DNA of 46,058 nucleotides from Mycobacterium sp. NAZ190054 (GTDB taxonomy: Bacteria > Actinomycetota > Actinomycetes > Mycobacteriales > Mycobacteriaceae), in the NCBI RefSeq assembly GCF_001545925.1, contig NZ_LMVQ01000013.1, positions 1 to 46,058 on the forward strand, in the 5' to 3' direction. This document shows, piece after piece, positions 16,010-25,558 of the stretch. The position numbers and the translations under genes were made by a program. The notes beneath the pieces were generated by a model that made no database searches, was not told where the DNA came from, and saw only the letters and a program-made list of their open reading frames with translations. Each line of letters opens with the position of its first letter. The first letter of the stretch is position 1.

Positions 16010-16630
16010 GTGCCTCCCGAACCATCCAACCCGTCCGACAGCGGCCCACAGCCGGTGTTCGCCGCCGGAACGACTGAGCCCCACCAGGAACCGGATTACG
16101 AGCTACCCCCGTTGGGGCATGTCGCCACCTGGATTCGGCACGTGTCGATCATCGTGGTGTTCCCCGCCTTCGCGCTGTTCTACCTGTGGCAGGCCAGGAC
16201 CGTGGAGCTTCCCAACCGCGAACTGCTGGTGTCGCCGCGCGGCTTCCCGACGGCGATCGCCGTCGCCATGGTGGTGGTGTCGGTCCTCCTCGCGGCGCTG
16301 CAGGTGCTGAAGCTGGTCAGGCAACGGCTGGCCCGGCGCAACGGCACCACCGTGGCTGAGGACAAAGACGACGACCGCGAACGGATCACGTGCTGGCGTG
16401 ACGCCTGGGTGACGCTGGGAGCGCTGGTCGTCTACATCGCCGTGTTCCCCCATCTGGGCTTCGCGCTGTCCACGCTGCTCTTCCTGGCCGGGTTGTCCAC
16501 CTACCTCGCCCCGCGGCACCTGGTCCGCAACGTGATCGTGTCGGCGATCTTCGCCGGCGTGGTCTATTACCTGTTCACCTACCTGCTCGGCGTCCAGCTT
16601 CCCGCCGGACTGCTCTCGGGAGTTCTGTGA
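16010..16630 (+). CDS. tctB: TTT transporter small membrane subunit (TctB)
   Basis: A 206-residue TctB-family protein. A proline-rich cytoplasmic N-terminus of about 40 residues precedes the first membrane segment (SIIVVFPAFALFYLW), and four to five hydrophobic segments follow. TctB is the poorly conserved small subunit that works with TctA in proton- or sodium-driven carboxylate uptake. GTG at 16010 follows GAGG at 5 bases. The stop is one base before the tctA start, showing co-transcription. Confidence 0.9.
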   Translation: MPPEPSNPSDSGPQPVFAAGTTEPHQEPDYELPPLGHVATWIRHVSIIVVFPAFALFYLWQARTVELPNRELLVSPRGFPTAIAVAMVVVSVLLAALQVLKLVRQRLARRNGTTVAEDKDDDRERITCWRDAWVTLGALVVYIAVFPHLGFALSTLLFLAGLSTYLAPRHLVRNVIVSAIFAGVVYYLFTYLLGVQLPAGLLSGVL

Positions 16631-16631
16631 C

Positions 16632-18155
16632 ATGGACGCACTGCTTCAGCTCTTCGGCGCATTCGGCACGGTGTTCCAACCGGAGTATCTGCTGTATGCG
16701 CTTCTCGGCGCCGCGATCGGCACCGCCGTCGGCGTCCTGCCGGGTCTGGGCCCCGCCGTCACCATGTCGCTGTTGTTGCCGATCGTGTTCGCCCTGGGCG
16801 ACCCGCTGGCCGCGATCATCATGTTCTGCGCCATCTTCCTGGGCGCCATGTACGGCGGGTCGACGACCTCGATCCTGCTGAGCACCCCCGGTGAATCCTC
16901 ATCGGTGGTGACGGTCATGGACGGCTACCGAATGACCAGGGCCGGGCGCGGTGGAGCCGCGCTGCTCACCTCGGCCGTCGGCTCCTTCGTCGCCGGTGTG
17001 CTCGCGACCTTCGGGCTGACGCTCGTCGCCGAGCCGCTCGTCGGGTTCGCTCTGACCTTCGGTCCCGCAGAGTATTTCGCGTTCGCGCTGCTGGCGCTCT
17101 CCACCACCAGCATGCTGGGCGGCAAGCCGCTCAAGGCGGCGTTCGCCGCGCTGCTCGGCCTGGCCGTCGGCACGGTCGGGATCCACGCCGTCAGCGGCAC
17201 CAATCGGTTCACCTTCGGAATCCTGGCCATCTACAACGGAATCGACTTCGAACTCGTCACCATCGGCATGTTCGCCATCGTCGAGGTCCTGTTCGTGGTC
17301 GGAACCATGCGCTACGCGTCCCGGGCGCGCGTCAACGGCACCATGGGCAAGCTGTACATGACCAAGGAAGAGTGGCGTCGCTCGCTGCCGGCATGGCTGC
17401 GCGGCTCCGGGCTGGGCTTCTTCGTCGGAATCCTGCCCGGCGCAGGGGCGACCGTCGCCTCGTATCTGTCCTACGGTGTCGAGCGCAACGTCTCCAAGAC
17501 ACCCGAGAAGTTCGGCCGCGGCGAAGGCATGATCGAGGGCCTGGCCGGACCCGAGGCCGCCAACAACGCCGCGGCCCAGGGCTCCCTGGTTCCGCTGCTC
17601 ACGCTCGGCATCCCGCCCACCGCCGCCACCGCGGTCATGCTCGGCGCGCTGCAGGGCTTCGGCGTCACCACCGGCCCACTCATGTTGCGCGACAACGCGA
17701 ACTTCGTCTGGGCGATCGTGGCCAGCCTGTTGGTGGGCAACTTCCTGTTGCTCCTGCTCAACGTGCCGCTGATCCGCGTATGGGTGAAGTTGCTCAGCGT
17801 CCCGGTCGCACTGCTGTCACCGATGATCCTCGTCATCTCCACCGTCGGGGTGTTCAGCCTGTCCCGTAACACCACCGACCTGATCCTGATGATCATCTTC
17901 GGCGCGCTCGGGTTGCTGCTCCGAATCTGCGATGTACCACTGGCCCCCGCGATCCTCGGCCTGGTGCTCGGCCCGCTGATGGAGGAACAGTGGGGCCGCG
18001 GGCTCACCACGTCACAGGGTGACTGGTCGGTGTTCGTGTCGAGCCCCACCGCGATCGTCATCCTCGTCCTCGCGGCCGTTGCCCTGCTCTTCGCCCCGAT
18101 GAAGAACGTCCTACGCGCCCGATCCGCTGTCGACAAGAAAGAGGTTGTGCACTGA
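16632..18155 (+). CDS. tctA: TTT transporter large membrane subunit (TctA)
   Basis: A 507-residue polytopic membrane protein of the TctA family, the transport channel of the tripartite tricarboxylate transporter. Two inverted-repeat signature loops are visible, GVLPGLGPAVTMSLLLP near residue 37 and FVGILPGAGATVASY near residue 265, the latter followed by GPEAANNAA. Both are hallmarks of the family. Transport systems of this type are abundant in proteobacteria and much less common in mycobacteria, so the operon may be an acquisition, although base composition looks like its neighbours. The stop overlaps the start of the ThDP enzyme by one base. Confidence 0.95.
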   Translation: MDALLQLFGAFGTVFQPEYLLYALLGAAIGTAVGVLPGLGPAVTMSLLLPIVFALGDPLAAIIMFCAIFLGAMYGGSTTSILLSTPGESSSVVTVMDGYRMTRAGRGGAALLTSAVGSFVAGVLATFGLTLVAEPLVGFALTFGPAEYFAFALLALSTTSMLGGKPLKAAFAALLGLAVGTVGIHAVSGTNRFTFGILAIYNGIDFELVTIGMFAIVEVLFVVGTMRYASRARVNGTMGKLYMTKEEWRRSLPAWLRGSGLGFFVGILPGAGATVASYLSYGVERNVSKTPEKFGRGEGMIEGLAGPEAANNAAAQGSLVPLLTLGIPPTAATAVMLGALQGFGVTTGPLMLRDNANFVWAIVASLLVGNFLLLLLNVPLIRVWVKLLSVPVALLSPMILVISTVGVFSLSRNTTDLILMIIFGALGLLLRICDVPLAPAILGLVLGPLMEEQWGRGLTTSQGDWSVFVSSPTAIVILVLAAVALLFAPMKNVLRARSAVDKKEVVH

Positions 18156-19852
18156 TGAGATCCGCGACGACACCGGGGACGGTGTCACGCACCGGCGCAC
18201 AGGTACTGGTCGACCAGCTCGCGCTGAACGGCACCGACACGATCTTCGCCGTCGCCGGAGAGAGCTATCTCGCGGTCACCGACGCGCTCTACGAGCACCC
18301 GCAGATCCAGCTGTACTCCTGCCGCCAGGAAGGCGGCGCCGCGTTCATGGCGGAGGCGACCGGCAAGCTCACCGGACGTCCCGGCGTCTGCCTGGTGACT
18401 CGAGGCCCCGGCGCCACCAACGCCAGCATCGGCGTGCACACCGCGTTCCAGGACTCGACACCGATGATCCTGCTCGTCGGTCAGGTCGCCCGGCCGGCCA
18501 TGGGCCGCGAGGGTTTTCAGGAACTCGACTACGTCCAGGTGTTCAGCGGCCTGGCCAAGTGGGCCGTGCAGATCGACGACGCCGCGCGCATCCCCGAGAT
18601 CATGCACCGCGCCTTCACCACGGCGATCTCCGGCAGGCCCGGCCCGGTGGTGATCGCCCTGCCGGAGGACATGCTCGAAGACCAGGTGACCGTCGCCGAC
18701 GGCAAGGCCGCGGTGGCGCACCGGGCGCACGCGTCGAACGAGCAGATCGCCCGCCTGGCCGAGCTTCTGGCGGCCGCGCAGCGGCCGCTGCTCATCGCCG
18801 GGGGCAGCTGCTGGGATCAGGACACCGCGCACAACCTCGTGCGGTTCGCCGAGACCTGGCAGGTCCCGGCGATGACGACATTCCGCCGCCAGGACCTGGT
18901 CGACAACAACTCGCCGGCCTTCGCCGGTGCCCTCGGCGCCGGTCTGGGTAAACACCTGACGGCCCGGGTGCGCGAGGCCGACCTGATCATCGCGCTCGGC
19001 GGCCGGCTCGGCGAGATGACAACCGCCGGCTACACCCTGCTCGGCGTGCCCGACCCCGGCGTACCGCTGGTCCATGTCCACCCCGATGCCGACGAGCTGG
19101 GCCGCGTCTACACGCCCGAGCTCGGGATCAACGCCGATCCGCGGAACCTGGTGCCCCGGCTGCTCGAACTCCCACCGGTACCGCAGCCCCGCTGGACCCA
19201 GTGGTACGAGGACTCCCGCCGCGACTACCTGAGGTTGTCCGAGCCGTCCGGCGAATCCGTCGGCCTGAACCTGGCCGAGGCGGTGCGCGTGGTCTCCGAC
19301 AGCGTGCCCGCCGACACCGTGATCACCAACGGTGCAGGCAATTACACCGCGTGGCTGCACCGGTTCCACCGGCACGCCCAGCACCCGACGCAGCTGGGCC
19401 CCACCAACGGCGCGATGGGGTACGGGCTGCCCGCGGCCATCGCGGCCGCGGTGCAGGACCGGCAGCGGCTGGCCATCGCGTACGCCGGTGACGGCTGCAT
19501 GCTGATGAACGGTCAGGAACTCGCCACGGTCGCGCGGTATGACCTGCCCGTGATCGTCATCGTGGTCAACAACGGTCACCTCGGCACCATCCGGATGCAT
19601 CAGGAGATGCGTTATCCGGGCCGCGTCATCAACACCGGCCTGACCAACCCCGACTTCGTCGCCTACGCCGAATCGTTCGGCCTGTGGGCCGAACGTGTCA
19701 CCGAAACCGACCAGTTCACAGCCGCTTTCGGTCGCGCCCGCAGTTGCGGGCGGCCGGCGCTGCTGGAGTTGGTCACCGATCCCGAACAGTCGACGCCCGA
19801 CGCCCGGCTGTCCGGCATGCGCGCCGCCGCACAAGACAGGAGCACCCGATGA
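18155..19852 (+). CDS. ThDP-dependent enzyme, acetolactate-synthase/decarboxylase-like
   Basis: A 565-residue thiamine-diphosphate enzyme with the usual three domains. The N-terminal PYR domain carries the ThDP-activating Glu (Glu59 in CRQEGG) and TRGPGATNA. The C-terminal PP domain shows GDGCMLMNGQE through VNNG, the metal-binding motif. Family members decarboxylate 2-oxo acids or ligate the resulting carbanion (acetolactate synthase, benzoylformate, sulfopyruvate and oxalyl-CoA decarboxylases). It lies after the TTT genes and before two 2-hydroxyacid dehydrogenases. Decarboxylation of a 2-oxo acid to an aldehyde, later oxidised by the enzyme at 11270, is the best reading, by inference. It overlaps tctA by one base and the FAH gene by four. 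Confidence 0.9.
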   Translation: MRSATTPGTVSRTGAQVLVDQLALNGTDTIFAVAGESYLAVTDALYEHPQIQLYSCRQEGGAAFMAEATGKLTGRPGVCLVTRGPGATNASIGVHTAFQDSTPMILLVGQVARPAMGREGFQELDYVQVFSGLAKWAVQIDDAARIPEIMHRAFTTAISGRPGPVVIALPEDMLEDQVTVADGKAAVAHRAHASNEQIARLAELLAAAQRPLLIAGGSCWDQDTAHNLVRFAETWQVPAMTTFRRQDLVDNNSPAFAGALGAGLGKHLTARVREADLIIALGGRLGEMTTAGYTLLGVPDPGVPLVHVHPDADELGRVYTPELGINADPRNLVPRLLELPPVPQPRWTQWYEDSRRDYLRLSEPSGESVGLNLAEAVRVVSDSVPADTVITNGAGNYTAWLHRFHRHAQHPTQLGPTNGAMGYGLPAAIAAAVQDRQRLAIAYAGDGCMLMNGQELATVARYDLPVIVIVVNNGHLGTIRMHQEMRYPGRVINTGLTNPDFVAYAESFGLWAERVTETDQFTAAFGRARSCGRPALLELVTDPEQSTPDARLSGMRAAAQDRSTR

Positions 19853-20625
19853 GATACGCCCGCATCGCCGTCGCCGACACCCCCCGTTGGGGCGTCGTGG
19901 ACGGCGACTCCGTCGAACTCGTGGACGGCAACCCCTACGACGGCGTGACGCCGACCGGGAAAACCCTGCCGCTGGACGAGGTTCGCCTGCTGGCCCCCGT
20001 CACCCCGTCGAAGATCTTCTGCCTCGGCAAGAACTATGCGGCGCACCGCACCGAAATGGGTTACGCGCACGACGGTGCGCCGTCGGTCTTCATGAAGGGC
20101 CCCACCACCGTGATCGGGCCCGGCGAGGACATCGTCCTGCCACCGCCGAGTATGAGCACGCACGTCGAACACGAAGCCGAACTGGCCGTCGTCATCGGCA
20201 AGCCCGCCCGGTTCGTCAGCGCGGACGACGCCCTGGACTACATCCTCGGCTACACCTGCGCCAACGACGTCAGCGCGCGCAACCTGCAACGCGGCGACCC
20301 CCATCCGACCCGGGGCAAGGGGTTCGACACCTTCTGTCCGGTCGGCCCGTGGATCGAGACCGACCTGGACCCGATCAGTGGGGTTCGGCTGCGCTGCAGC
20401 GTGAACGGCACGCTGCGTCAGGACGGGTCGACCTCGGACATGACCTACGGGATCCCCTTCCTCATCGAGTACCTCACCGGTTTCGCGACACTGCTGCCCG
20501 GTGACCTCGTGATCACCGGTTCGCCGGGCGGCACCGCGCCCATCGGCCCGGGCGACCGGATCGACATCGAGATCGACGGAATCGGGACGCTGACCAACGG
20601 CGTCGTCGCCTCCGACCGGTCCTGA
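19849..20625 (+). CDS. Fumarylacetoacetate-hydrolase-family protein
   Basis: A 258-residue FAH-fold enzyme. FCLGKNYAAH precedes the metal site formed by Glu residues in EHEAELAVVIG and the Asp in CANDVSARN; the C-terminal part ends in GTAPIGPGDRIDIEI. The family hydrolyses acylpyruvates, decarboxylates oxaloacetate, or dehydrates 2-keto-3-deoxy sugar acids, all on a 2-oxo-acid unit. The ATG at 19849 overlaps the ThDP enzyme stop (ATGA), so it is in the same operon. The exact reaction is not determined; action on an acylpyruvate or enolised oxo acid would fit the neighbours. Confidence 0.9.
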   Translation: MRYARIAVADTPRWGVVDGDSVELVDGNPYDGVTPTGKTLPLDEVRLLAPVTPSKIFCLGKNYAAHRTEMGYAHDGAPSVFMKGPTTVIGPGEDIVLPPPSMSTHVEHEAELAVVIGKPARFVSADDALDYILGYTCANDVSARNLQRGDPHPTRGKGFDTFCPVGPWIETDLDPISGVRLRCSVNGTLRQDGSTSDMTYGIPFLIEYLTGFATLLPGDLVITGSPGGTAPIGPGDRIDIEIDGIGTLTNGVVASDRS

Positions 20626-20663
20626 CCTCCACCTTCGACGACCTCAACAGAAAGAAGGCAACC

Positions 20664-21701
20664 ATGCCCACCGTGTCCGAATCCACCCTGCGCGACATGC
20701 TCGTCAAGATCTACACCGCCAAGGGGGCACCGCTGGAGGAGGCCCAGATCGTCGCCAAACACCAGGTCGAGGCCAACCTGGTGGGACACGAGTCCCACGG
20801 CGCGATCCGCACCCGCAAGTACGTCGAACTCATCGACAAGGGCCACATCGTCCCCGGCGCGCCCTACGAGGTGGAGAAGTCCGGCCCGACATCGACTGTG
20901 GTGAACGGGAACTGGGGCTTCGGTTTCGTCGTCACCGAGCGGGCGATGACCGAGACCATCGCCAAGGCCAAGGACGCCGGTGTCGCGATGGCCGCCGTCC
21001 GTCATCAGGGGCACGTCGGACGGCTCGGTGCGTACGCCGCGATGGCGGCCGAGCAGGGCATGATCGCCATGATCATGGCCGACTCCGGGCTCGGACCGAA
21101 GTTCGTCACCCCGTTCGGTGGGCGGGAGTCGCGGCTGGGCACCAACCCGATCTGCTTCGCCGCACCTGCCGGGGACCAGGGACCCGTGGTGCTGGACATG
21201 GCGACCTCCGCGGTGGCCGCCGGCAAGATCCACGTGGCCCGCGACCGCGGACTGGACATCCCGGAGGGCTGGATCCTCGACAAGGAGGGCAAGCCGACCA
21301 CCAACCCGCTCGACTACTATGACGGCGGCACGATCCTGCCGGTGGGCGGCGACCAGGGGCACAAGGGTTACGGGCTGTCGTTCATCGTCGAGATGTTCTG
21401 CGGACTGCTCACCGGCCTCGGCTTCGGTATCGATCCGCTCGGCAGGCACAACGACGGCATCTTCCTGTCGGTCTTCGACATCGAGCGCCTCCAGGACCGG
21501 GGCCGCTTCGAGGGCATGATGGGTGAGTTCATCGCCTACCTGAAGGACACTCCGCTGGCGGAGGGATTCGACGAGATCCTCTTCCCCGGCGAGATCGAAC
21601 AGCGTCTGGGCGCCCAACGCCGCGAATCGGGCATCTCGCTCAGCGACAACACCTGGGCCGATCTGGTAGCCCTGTCCGAGGAAGTCGTCGCCGCGAAATG
21701 A
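20664..21701 (+). CDS. Ldh2/malate-dehydrogenase-family 2-hydroxyacid dehydrogenase
   Basis: A 345-residue member of the NAD(P)-dependent Ldh2 family (malate/L-lactate/sulfolactate/ureidoglycolate dehydrogenases), unrelated in fold to ordinary LDH. Visible hallmarks are HESHGAIRTRKYVELI, the catalytic His in RHQGHVG, and TNPICFAAP. It should interconvert a 2-hydroxy acid and its 2-oxo acid. The ATG at 20664 follows AGAAAGAAGG. Its stop overlaps the start of a D-2-hydroxyacid dehydrogenase of a different superfamily, suggesting that both enantiomers of one substrate are handled. ComC ((R)-sulfolactate dehydrogenase) belongs to this family. Confidence 0.9.
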   Translation: MPTVSESTLRDMLVKIYTAKGAPLEEAQIVAKHQVEANLVGHESHGAIRTRKYVELIDKGHIVPGAPYEVEKSGPTSTVVNGNWGFGFVVTERAMTETIAKAKDAGVAMAAVRHQGHVGRLGAYAAMAAEQGMIAMIMADSGLGPKFVTPFGGRESRLGTNPICFAAPAGDQGPVVLDMATSAVAAGKIHVARDRGLDIPEGWILDKEGKPTTNPLDYYDGGTILPVGGDQGHKGYGLSFIVEMFCGLLTGLGFGIDPLGRHNDGIFLSVFDIERLQDRGRFEGMMGEFIAYLKDTPLAEGFDEILFPGEIEQRLGAQRRESGISLSDNTWADLVALSEEVVAAK

Positions 21702-22675
21702 CAGGTCGACCAACGGTTTTCGTCACTCAGCCGATCGACGAGGACTCGCTGACACTGCTCGCCGAGCATGTCGAGGTCGTGCGCGGCTACGGGCCCGACG
21801 CGCAGGAACTGTCCGATCACCAGGCGCGCGTCGAGGTGCTCATCGTCCGGGCCGACAAACTCGACGCGTCGCTGTTCGCCAACGCCCCCCGGCTGCGGTT
21901 CGTCCAACGCGTCGGGATCGGGGTCGACGGCATCGACCTGGCGGCCGCGGCCGCGGCAGGGGTGCCGGTGTACAACACCTCGGGCGGCAACGTGCACACC
22001 GTCGCCGAGATGACCATCGGGCTCGCGCTGGCCGTGGCACGGCAGATTCCGCGCTGGGACACCACTGTGCGCCAGGGCGGGTTCGCCACCCGCAATCAGG
22101 ATCCGGGCCGCGAACTGCACGGGAAGCGCTGGGGCATCGTCGGTCTCGGCGCGATCGGGCAGGAAGTGGGCCGCATCGCCCACCACGGCCTCGGCATGTC
22201 GGTGGCCGCCTATCACCCGACGCGCAGCGCGGAGTGGATTCGGGGCCGTGGCGCCGAGCCCACGCCCGGCCTGACCGACCTGATGGCGCAGTGCGACGTC
22301 GTCAGCCTGCACGTGCCCCGCACCGACGCGAACCACGGCATGATCGGCCGGGCCGAACTCGCCGCGATGCGCGACCACGCCATCCTGGTCAACGTCGCCC
22401 GGGGTGGCGTGGTCGACGAGCAGGCACTCTGCGAGGCGCTGCGGGCCGGACGGATCGGCGGGGCCGCGGTCGACGTCTTCGAGAGCGAACCCCCACCGGC
22501 GGACCACCCGCTGTTCTCGTTGCCCAACGTCGTGCTGTCCCCGCACCGGGCCGGCCGGACGCACGAGGCCACCGAGATCCAGGGCGAGCGGGCGGTGCGC
22601 CAGGTGCTGGAACTGCTCCGCAACCCGTCCATCGACGGCGCGCTGAACGAGGGCTTGCTATCGCGTGCAGGATGA
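21698..22675 (+). CDS. D-2-hydroxyacid dehydrogenase family protein
   Basis: A 325-residue NAD-dependent dehydrogenase of the D-isomer-specific 2-hydroxyacid family (SerA/FdhA fold). The cofactor motif GLGAIGQEVG and the catalytic Arg (NVARGG), Glu (DVFESEPP) and His (LSPHRAG) are all visible. The ATG at 21698 overlaps the Ldh2-family stop (ATGA). Pairing of this family with an Ldh2-family enzyme next to a TTT transporter resembles the sulfolactate 'racemase' module (SlcC plus ComC with SlcHFG) of some proteobacteria. That parallel is by arrangement only and does not prove the substrate. Confidence 0.9.
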   Translation: MTGRPTVFVTQPIDEDSLTLLAEHVEVVRGYGPDAQELSDHQARVEVLIVRADKLDASLFANAPRLRFVQRVGIGVDGIDLAAAAAAGVPVYNTSGGNVHTVAEMTIGLALAVARQIPRWDTTVRQGGFATRNQDPGRELHGKRWGIVGLGAIGQEVGRIAHHGLGMSVAAYHPTRSAEWIRGRGAEPTPGLTDLMAQCDVVSLHVPRTDANHGMIGRAELAAMRDHAILVNVARGGVVDEQALCEALRAGRIGGAAVDVFESEPPPADHPLFSLPNVVLSPHRAGRTHEATEIQGERAVRQVLELLRNPSIDGALNEGLLSRAG

Positions 22676-22679
22676 CACT

Positions 22680-25511
22680 GTGACCGATATCGACCACCGC
22701 GACCTCCGCGAGGCGGCCACCCGGCTGCGCACCGCGATCCGCGGCGAGGTGGACGTCGACACGCGCCGCCGGGCCGAGTACTCCTCGGACGCGTCGAACT
22801 ACCGGGTGGTGCCGTCGGCGGTGCTGTTCCCGGCCGACGTCGACGACGTCCTCGCGATCGTGCAGGAGGCGCGCCGGCTCGGGATCGCCGTCACGGCCCG
22901 CGGCGGCGGAACGTCGGTGGCCGGTAACGCGATCGGACCCGGCTGGGTACTGGACTTCAGCCGGCACCTCGGCCGGATCCTCGACGTCGATCCGGTGCAC
23001 AAGACCGCCCGGGTGCAACCCGGTGTCGTGCTGACCACCCTGCAACGCGCCGCCGGTCCCGCCGGGCTGCGATTCGGACCCGACCCGTCGACGCAGGCGC
23101 GCGCCACCCTCGGCGGGATGATCGGCAACGACGCCTGCGGGCCGCGTGCCGTCAGCTGGGGCCGGACCAGCGACAACGTGCAGTCACTGCGCATGGTCGA
23201 CGGTCACGGCCGCCTCGTCGACGTCTCCAGCGGCTTCGCCGACTACCCCGAGCTGGAGGACTTCACCCGCCGCCACCTCGCGGTGATCCGCACCGAGTTC
23301 GGACGGTTCGGCAGGCAGGTGTCGGGTTACGCCCTGCAGCGGCTGCTGCCCGAATCGGGACGCCAACTGGCCCAGTCCCTTTCGGGCACCGAAGGCAGTT
23401 GCGGACTCCTCGTCGAGGCCACGGTGAAGCTCGTCGACGTACCGGCCGTCACCATGCTGACCGTTCTCGGATATCCGGACATGCCGTCGGCGGCCGACGA
23501 CGTGACGGCGCTGCTCCCGATTCGGCCGCTGGCGATCGAGAGCATGGACTCCTACCTCGTCGACGTGGTCCGCCTGCACGCCGGTGAGCGTCCTGTCCCC
23601 GACCTGCCCCGGGGTGGCGCCTGGCTGTTCGTGGAGACCAGCGGTGACACCGCCGGCGAGGCGCGCAGCGCCGCCGAGGCCGTCGTCAGGGCGGCCACCG
23701 CGGTGGACAGCCGCATCGTGACGGCGCCGGAGGAGGCCCGCGCGTTGTGGCGGGTCCGCGAGGACGGCGTCGGCCTGGCCGGCCGCACCCCGGACAACCA
23801 GCCCGCCTGGCCGGGCTGGGAAGACGCCGCGGTGCCGCCACCGGTGCTGGGCGCCTACCTCCGCGATTTCGAGAAGCTCAAGCAACAGCACGGCGTCCAG
23901 GGGCTGTCCTACGGCCACGTCGGGGACGGCTGCATACACACCCGGCTGGACCTGCCGATCGCCGACGCCCCCCGACGATTCCGCGCGTTCCTGGAAGACG
24001 CCGCGGACCTGGTGGCCGGATACGGCGGATCGCTGTCCGGCGAGCACGGCGACGGTCGCGCGCGCGGCGCGCTGCTGTCCCGGATGTACTCCCCGGCGGC
24101 ACTGCGCGCGTTCGGCGAGTTCAAGTCCGTCTTCGACCCCGACGGCGTGCTCAATCCCGGCATCGTCGTCGACCCGCCGGAGGTCGACGACGCACTGCGG
24201 CTCCCCCAGGCGCGCCGGGTACCGACCCTCGGCTTCGCGCTGCACAGCGACGGCGGCGACCTGTCGACGGCGGTGCACCGGTGCGTCGGCGTCGGGAAGT
24301 GCCGCGCCGACAACGCGGCCACGGGCGGCTTCATGTGCCCGTCCTACCAGGCCACCCGCGACGAGCGGGAAACCACCCGGGGCCGCGCGCGTGTCCTCCA
24401 GGAGATGGTCAACGGTTCCCTGGTACGGGACGGATGGCGGTCGCCGGAGGTGGCGGAGTCGCTGGACCTGTGCCTGTCGTGCAAGGCGTGTTCGACGGAC
24501 TGTCCCGCCGGGGTGGACATGGCCACCTACAAGTCGGAGTTCCTGTACCGCCGCTACCGTCGCAGGCGGCGCCCGATGAGTCACTACACCCTGGGTTGGC
24601 TACCCACCTGGATGCGGCTGGCGGCGTTGGCGCCGTGGGCGGTCAACCAGACAGCGCGGCGATTCCCCGGCCTGGTACGGCTCGGGCTACGGGTCGCGGG
24701 CGCCGATCCGCGTCGCGAGGTACCCGCGCTGCCGCGCCGCACCTTTCGCCGAGAGTTCCGCAAACACGTTCGCGCACAACGTAATCCCCGCCCGCAGGTG
24801 GTGCTTTGGGTGGACACGTTCACCAACGGGTTCTCCCCCGACGTCGCCCACGCGGCCGTCCGAGTGCTCGAGCACGCCGGATACGACGTCGCACTCACCC
24901 GGCGACAGCAGTGCTGCGGGCTGACCTGGATCAGCACCGGCCAGCTCGACCATGCGCGGCGGTTGTTGCGCAGGAGCCTGGACGCGCTGGAGCCGTTCCT
25001 GGCCGACCCCGGCGTCGCCGTCGTCGGGTTGGAGCCCTCGTGCACCGCGGTGCTGCGCTCCGACGCGGCCGAGCTGCTGCCCGACGATCCGCGTGCCGCG
25101 CGACTGGCCGGCCGGGTCTACACCGTCGCAGAGTTCCTGACCTCCAAGGACATTCGGCACCCCGCCGGTTGGCAGACCCCACGCCTGGACGGCGTCGAGA
25201 TCGTGGCACAGCCGCACTGTCACCATCACGCCGTCATGGGCTGGGAGGCCGACCGCGCGCTCCTGGCCCGGGCGGGTGCGACGGTGACCTCGATCGCCGG
25301 GTGCTGTGGACTGGCGGGGAATTTCGGGATGGAGAAGGGGCACTACGACGTGTCGGTCGCGGTCGCGGAGAACGGTCTGCTGCCTGCGCTGCGGGCGTCG
25401 GCCGGGGCCGAGTTCCTCGCCGACGGGTTCTCCTGCCGGACGCAGGCGACCCACCTGGCCCGCCGCAGCGGACGCCACCTGGTCGAGTTGCTGAGCGAAC
25501 GGTTGACCTAG
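22680..25511 (+). CDS. FAD-linked oxidase fused to Fe-S/CCG-domain protein (D-lactate dehydrogenase-like)
   Basis: A protein of about 943 residues joining a GlcD-type FAD-binding oxidase to a GlpC-type electron-transfer part. The N-terminal half has the PCMH FAD motif RGGGTSVAGNAIGPG and, further on, SGEHGDGRARG. Two 4Fe-4S motifs follow (CVGVGKC then MCPSY; CLSCKACSTDCPAG), then two CCG domains, one with QQCCGLTW and one with GCCGLAGNFG. Such fusions oxidise D-2-hydroxy acids and pass electrons to the respiratory chain. GTG at 22680 follows AGGA; GTG at 22665 is an in-frame alternative overlapping the previous gene. It is the last gene of the TTT operon and gives a quinone-linked route alongside the two NAD-linked dehydrogenases. 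Confidence 0.9.
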   Translation: MTDIDHRDLREAATRLRTAIRGEVDVDTRRRAEYSSDASNYRVVPSAVLFPADVDDVLAIVQEARRLGIAVTARGGGTSVAGNAIGPGWVLDFSRHLGRILDVDPVHKTARVQPGVVLTTLQRAAGPAGLRFGPDPSTQARATLGGMIGNDACGPRAVSWGRTSDNVQSLRMVDGHGRLVDVSSGFADYPELEDFTRRHLAVIRTEFGRFGRQVSGYALQRLLPESGRQLAQSLSGTEGSCGLLVEATVKLVDVPAVTMLTVLGYPDMPSAADDVTALLPIRPLAIESMDSYLVDVVRLHAGERPVPDLPRGGAWLFVETSGDTAGEARSAAEAVVRAATAVDSRIVTAPEEARALWRVREDGVGLAGRTPDNQPAWPGWEDAAVPPPVLGAYLRDFEKLKQQHGVQGLSYGHVGDGCIHTRLDLPIADAPRRFRAFLEDAADLVAGYGGSLSGEHGDGRARGALLSRMYSPAALRAFGEFKSVFDPDGVLNPGIVVDPPEVDDALRLPQARRVPTLGFALHSDGGDLSTAVHRCVGVGKCRADNAATGGFMCPSYQATRDERETTRGRARVLQEMVNGSLVRDGWRSPEVAESLDLCLSCKACSTDCPAGVDMATYKSEFLYRRYRRRRRPMSHYTLGWLPTWMRLAALAPWAVNQTARRFPGLVRLGLRVAGADPRREVPALPRRTFRREFRKHVRAQRNPRPQVVLWVDTFTNGFSPDVAHAAVRVLEHAGYDVALTRRQQCCGLTWISTGQLDHARRLLRRSLDALEPFLADPGVAVVGLEPSCTAVLRSDAAELLPDDPRAARLAGRVYTVAEFLTSKDIRHPAGWQTPRLDGVEIVAQPHCHHHAVMGWEADRALLARAGATVTSIAGCCGLAGNFGMEKGHYDVSVAVAENGLLPALRASAGAEFLADGFSCRTQATHLARRSGRHLVELLSERLT

Positions 25512-25558
25512 CGGCGCGAACCCCGCCGTGGGCTCGGCGTCGGGAACAATGGCGGGCG

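Noticed and set aside
24806..25558. Upstream extension of ligC by 251 codons
   Set aside because: It is an out-of-frame reading of the FAD/Fe-S gene end, Arg/Pro-rich, and LigC proteins are about 360 residues long.
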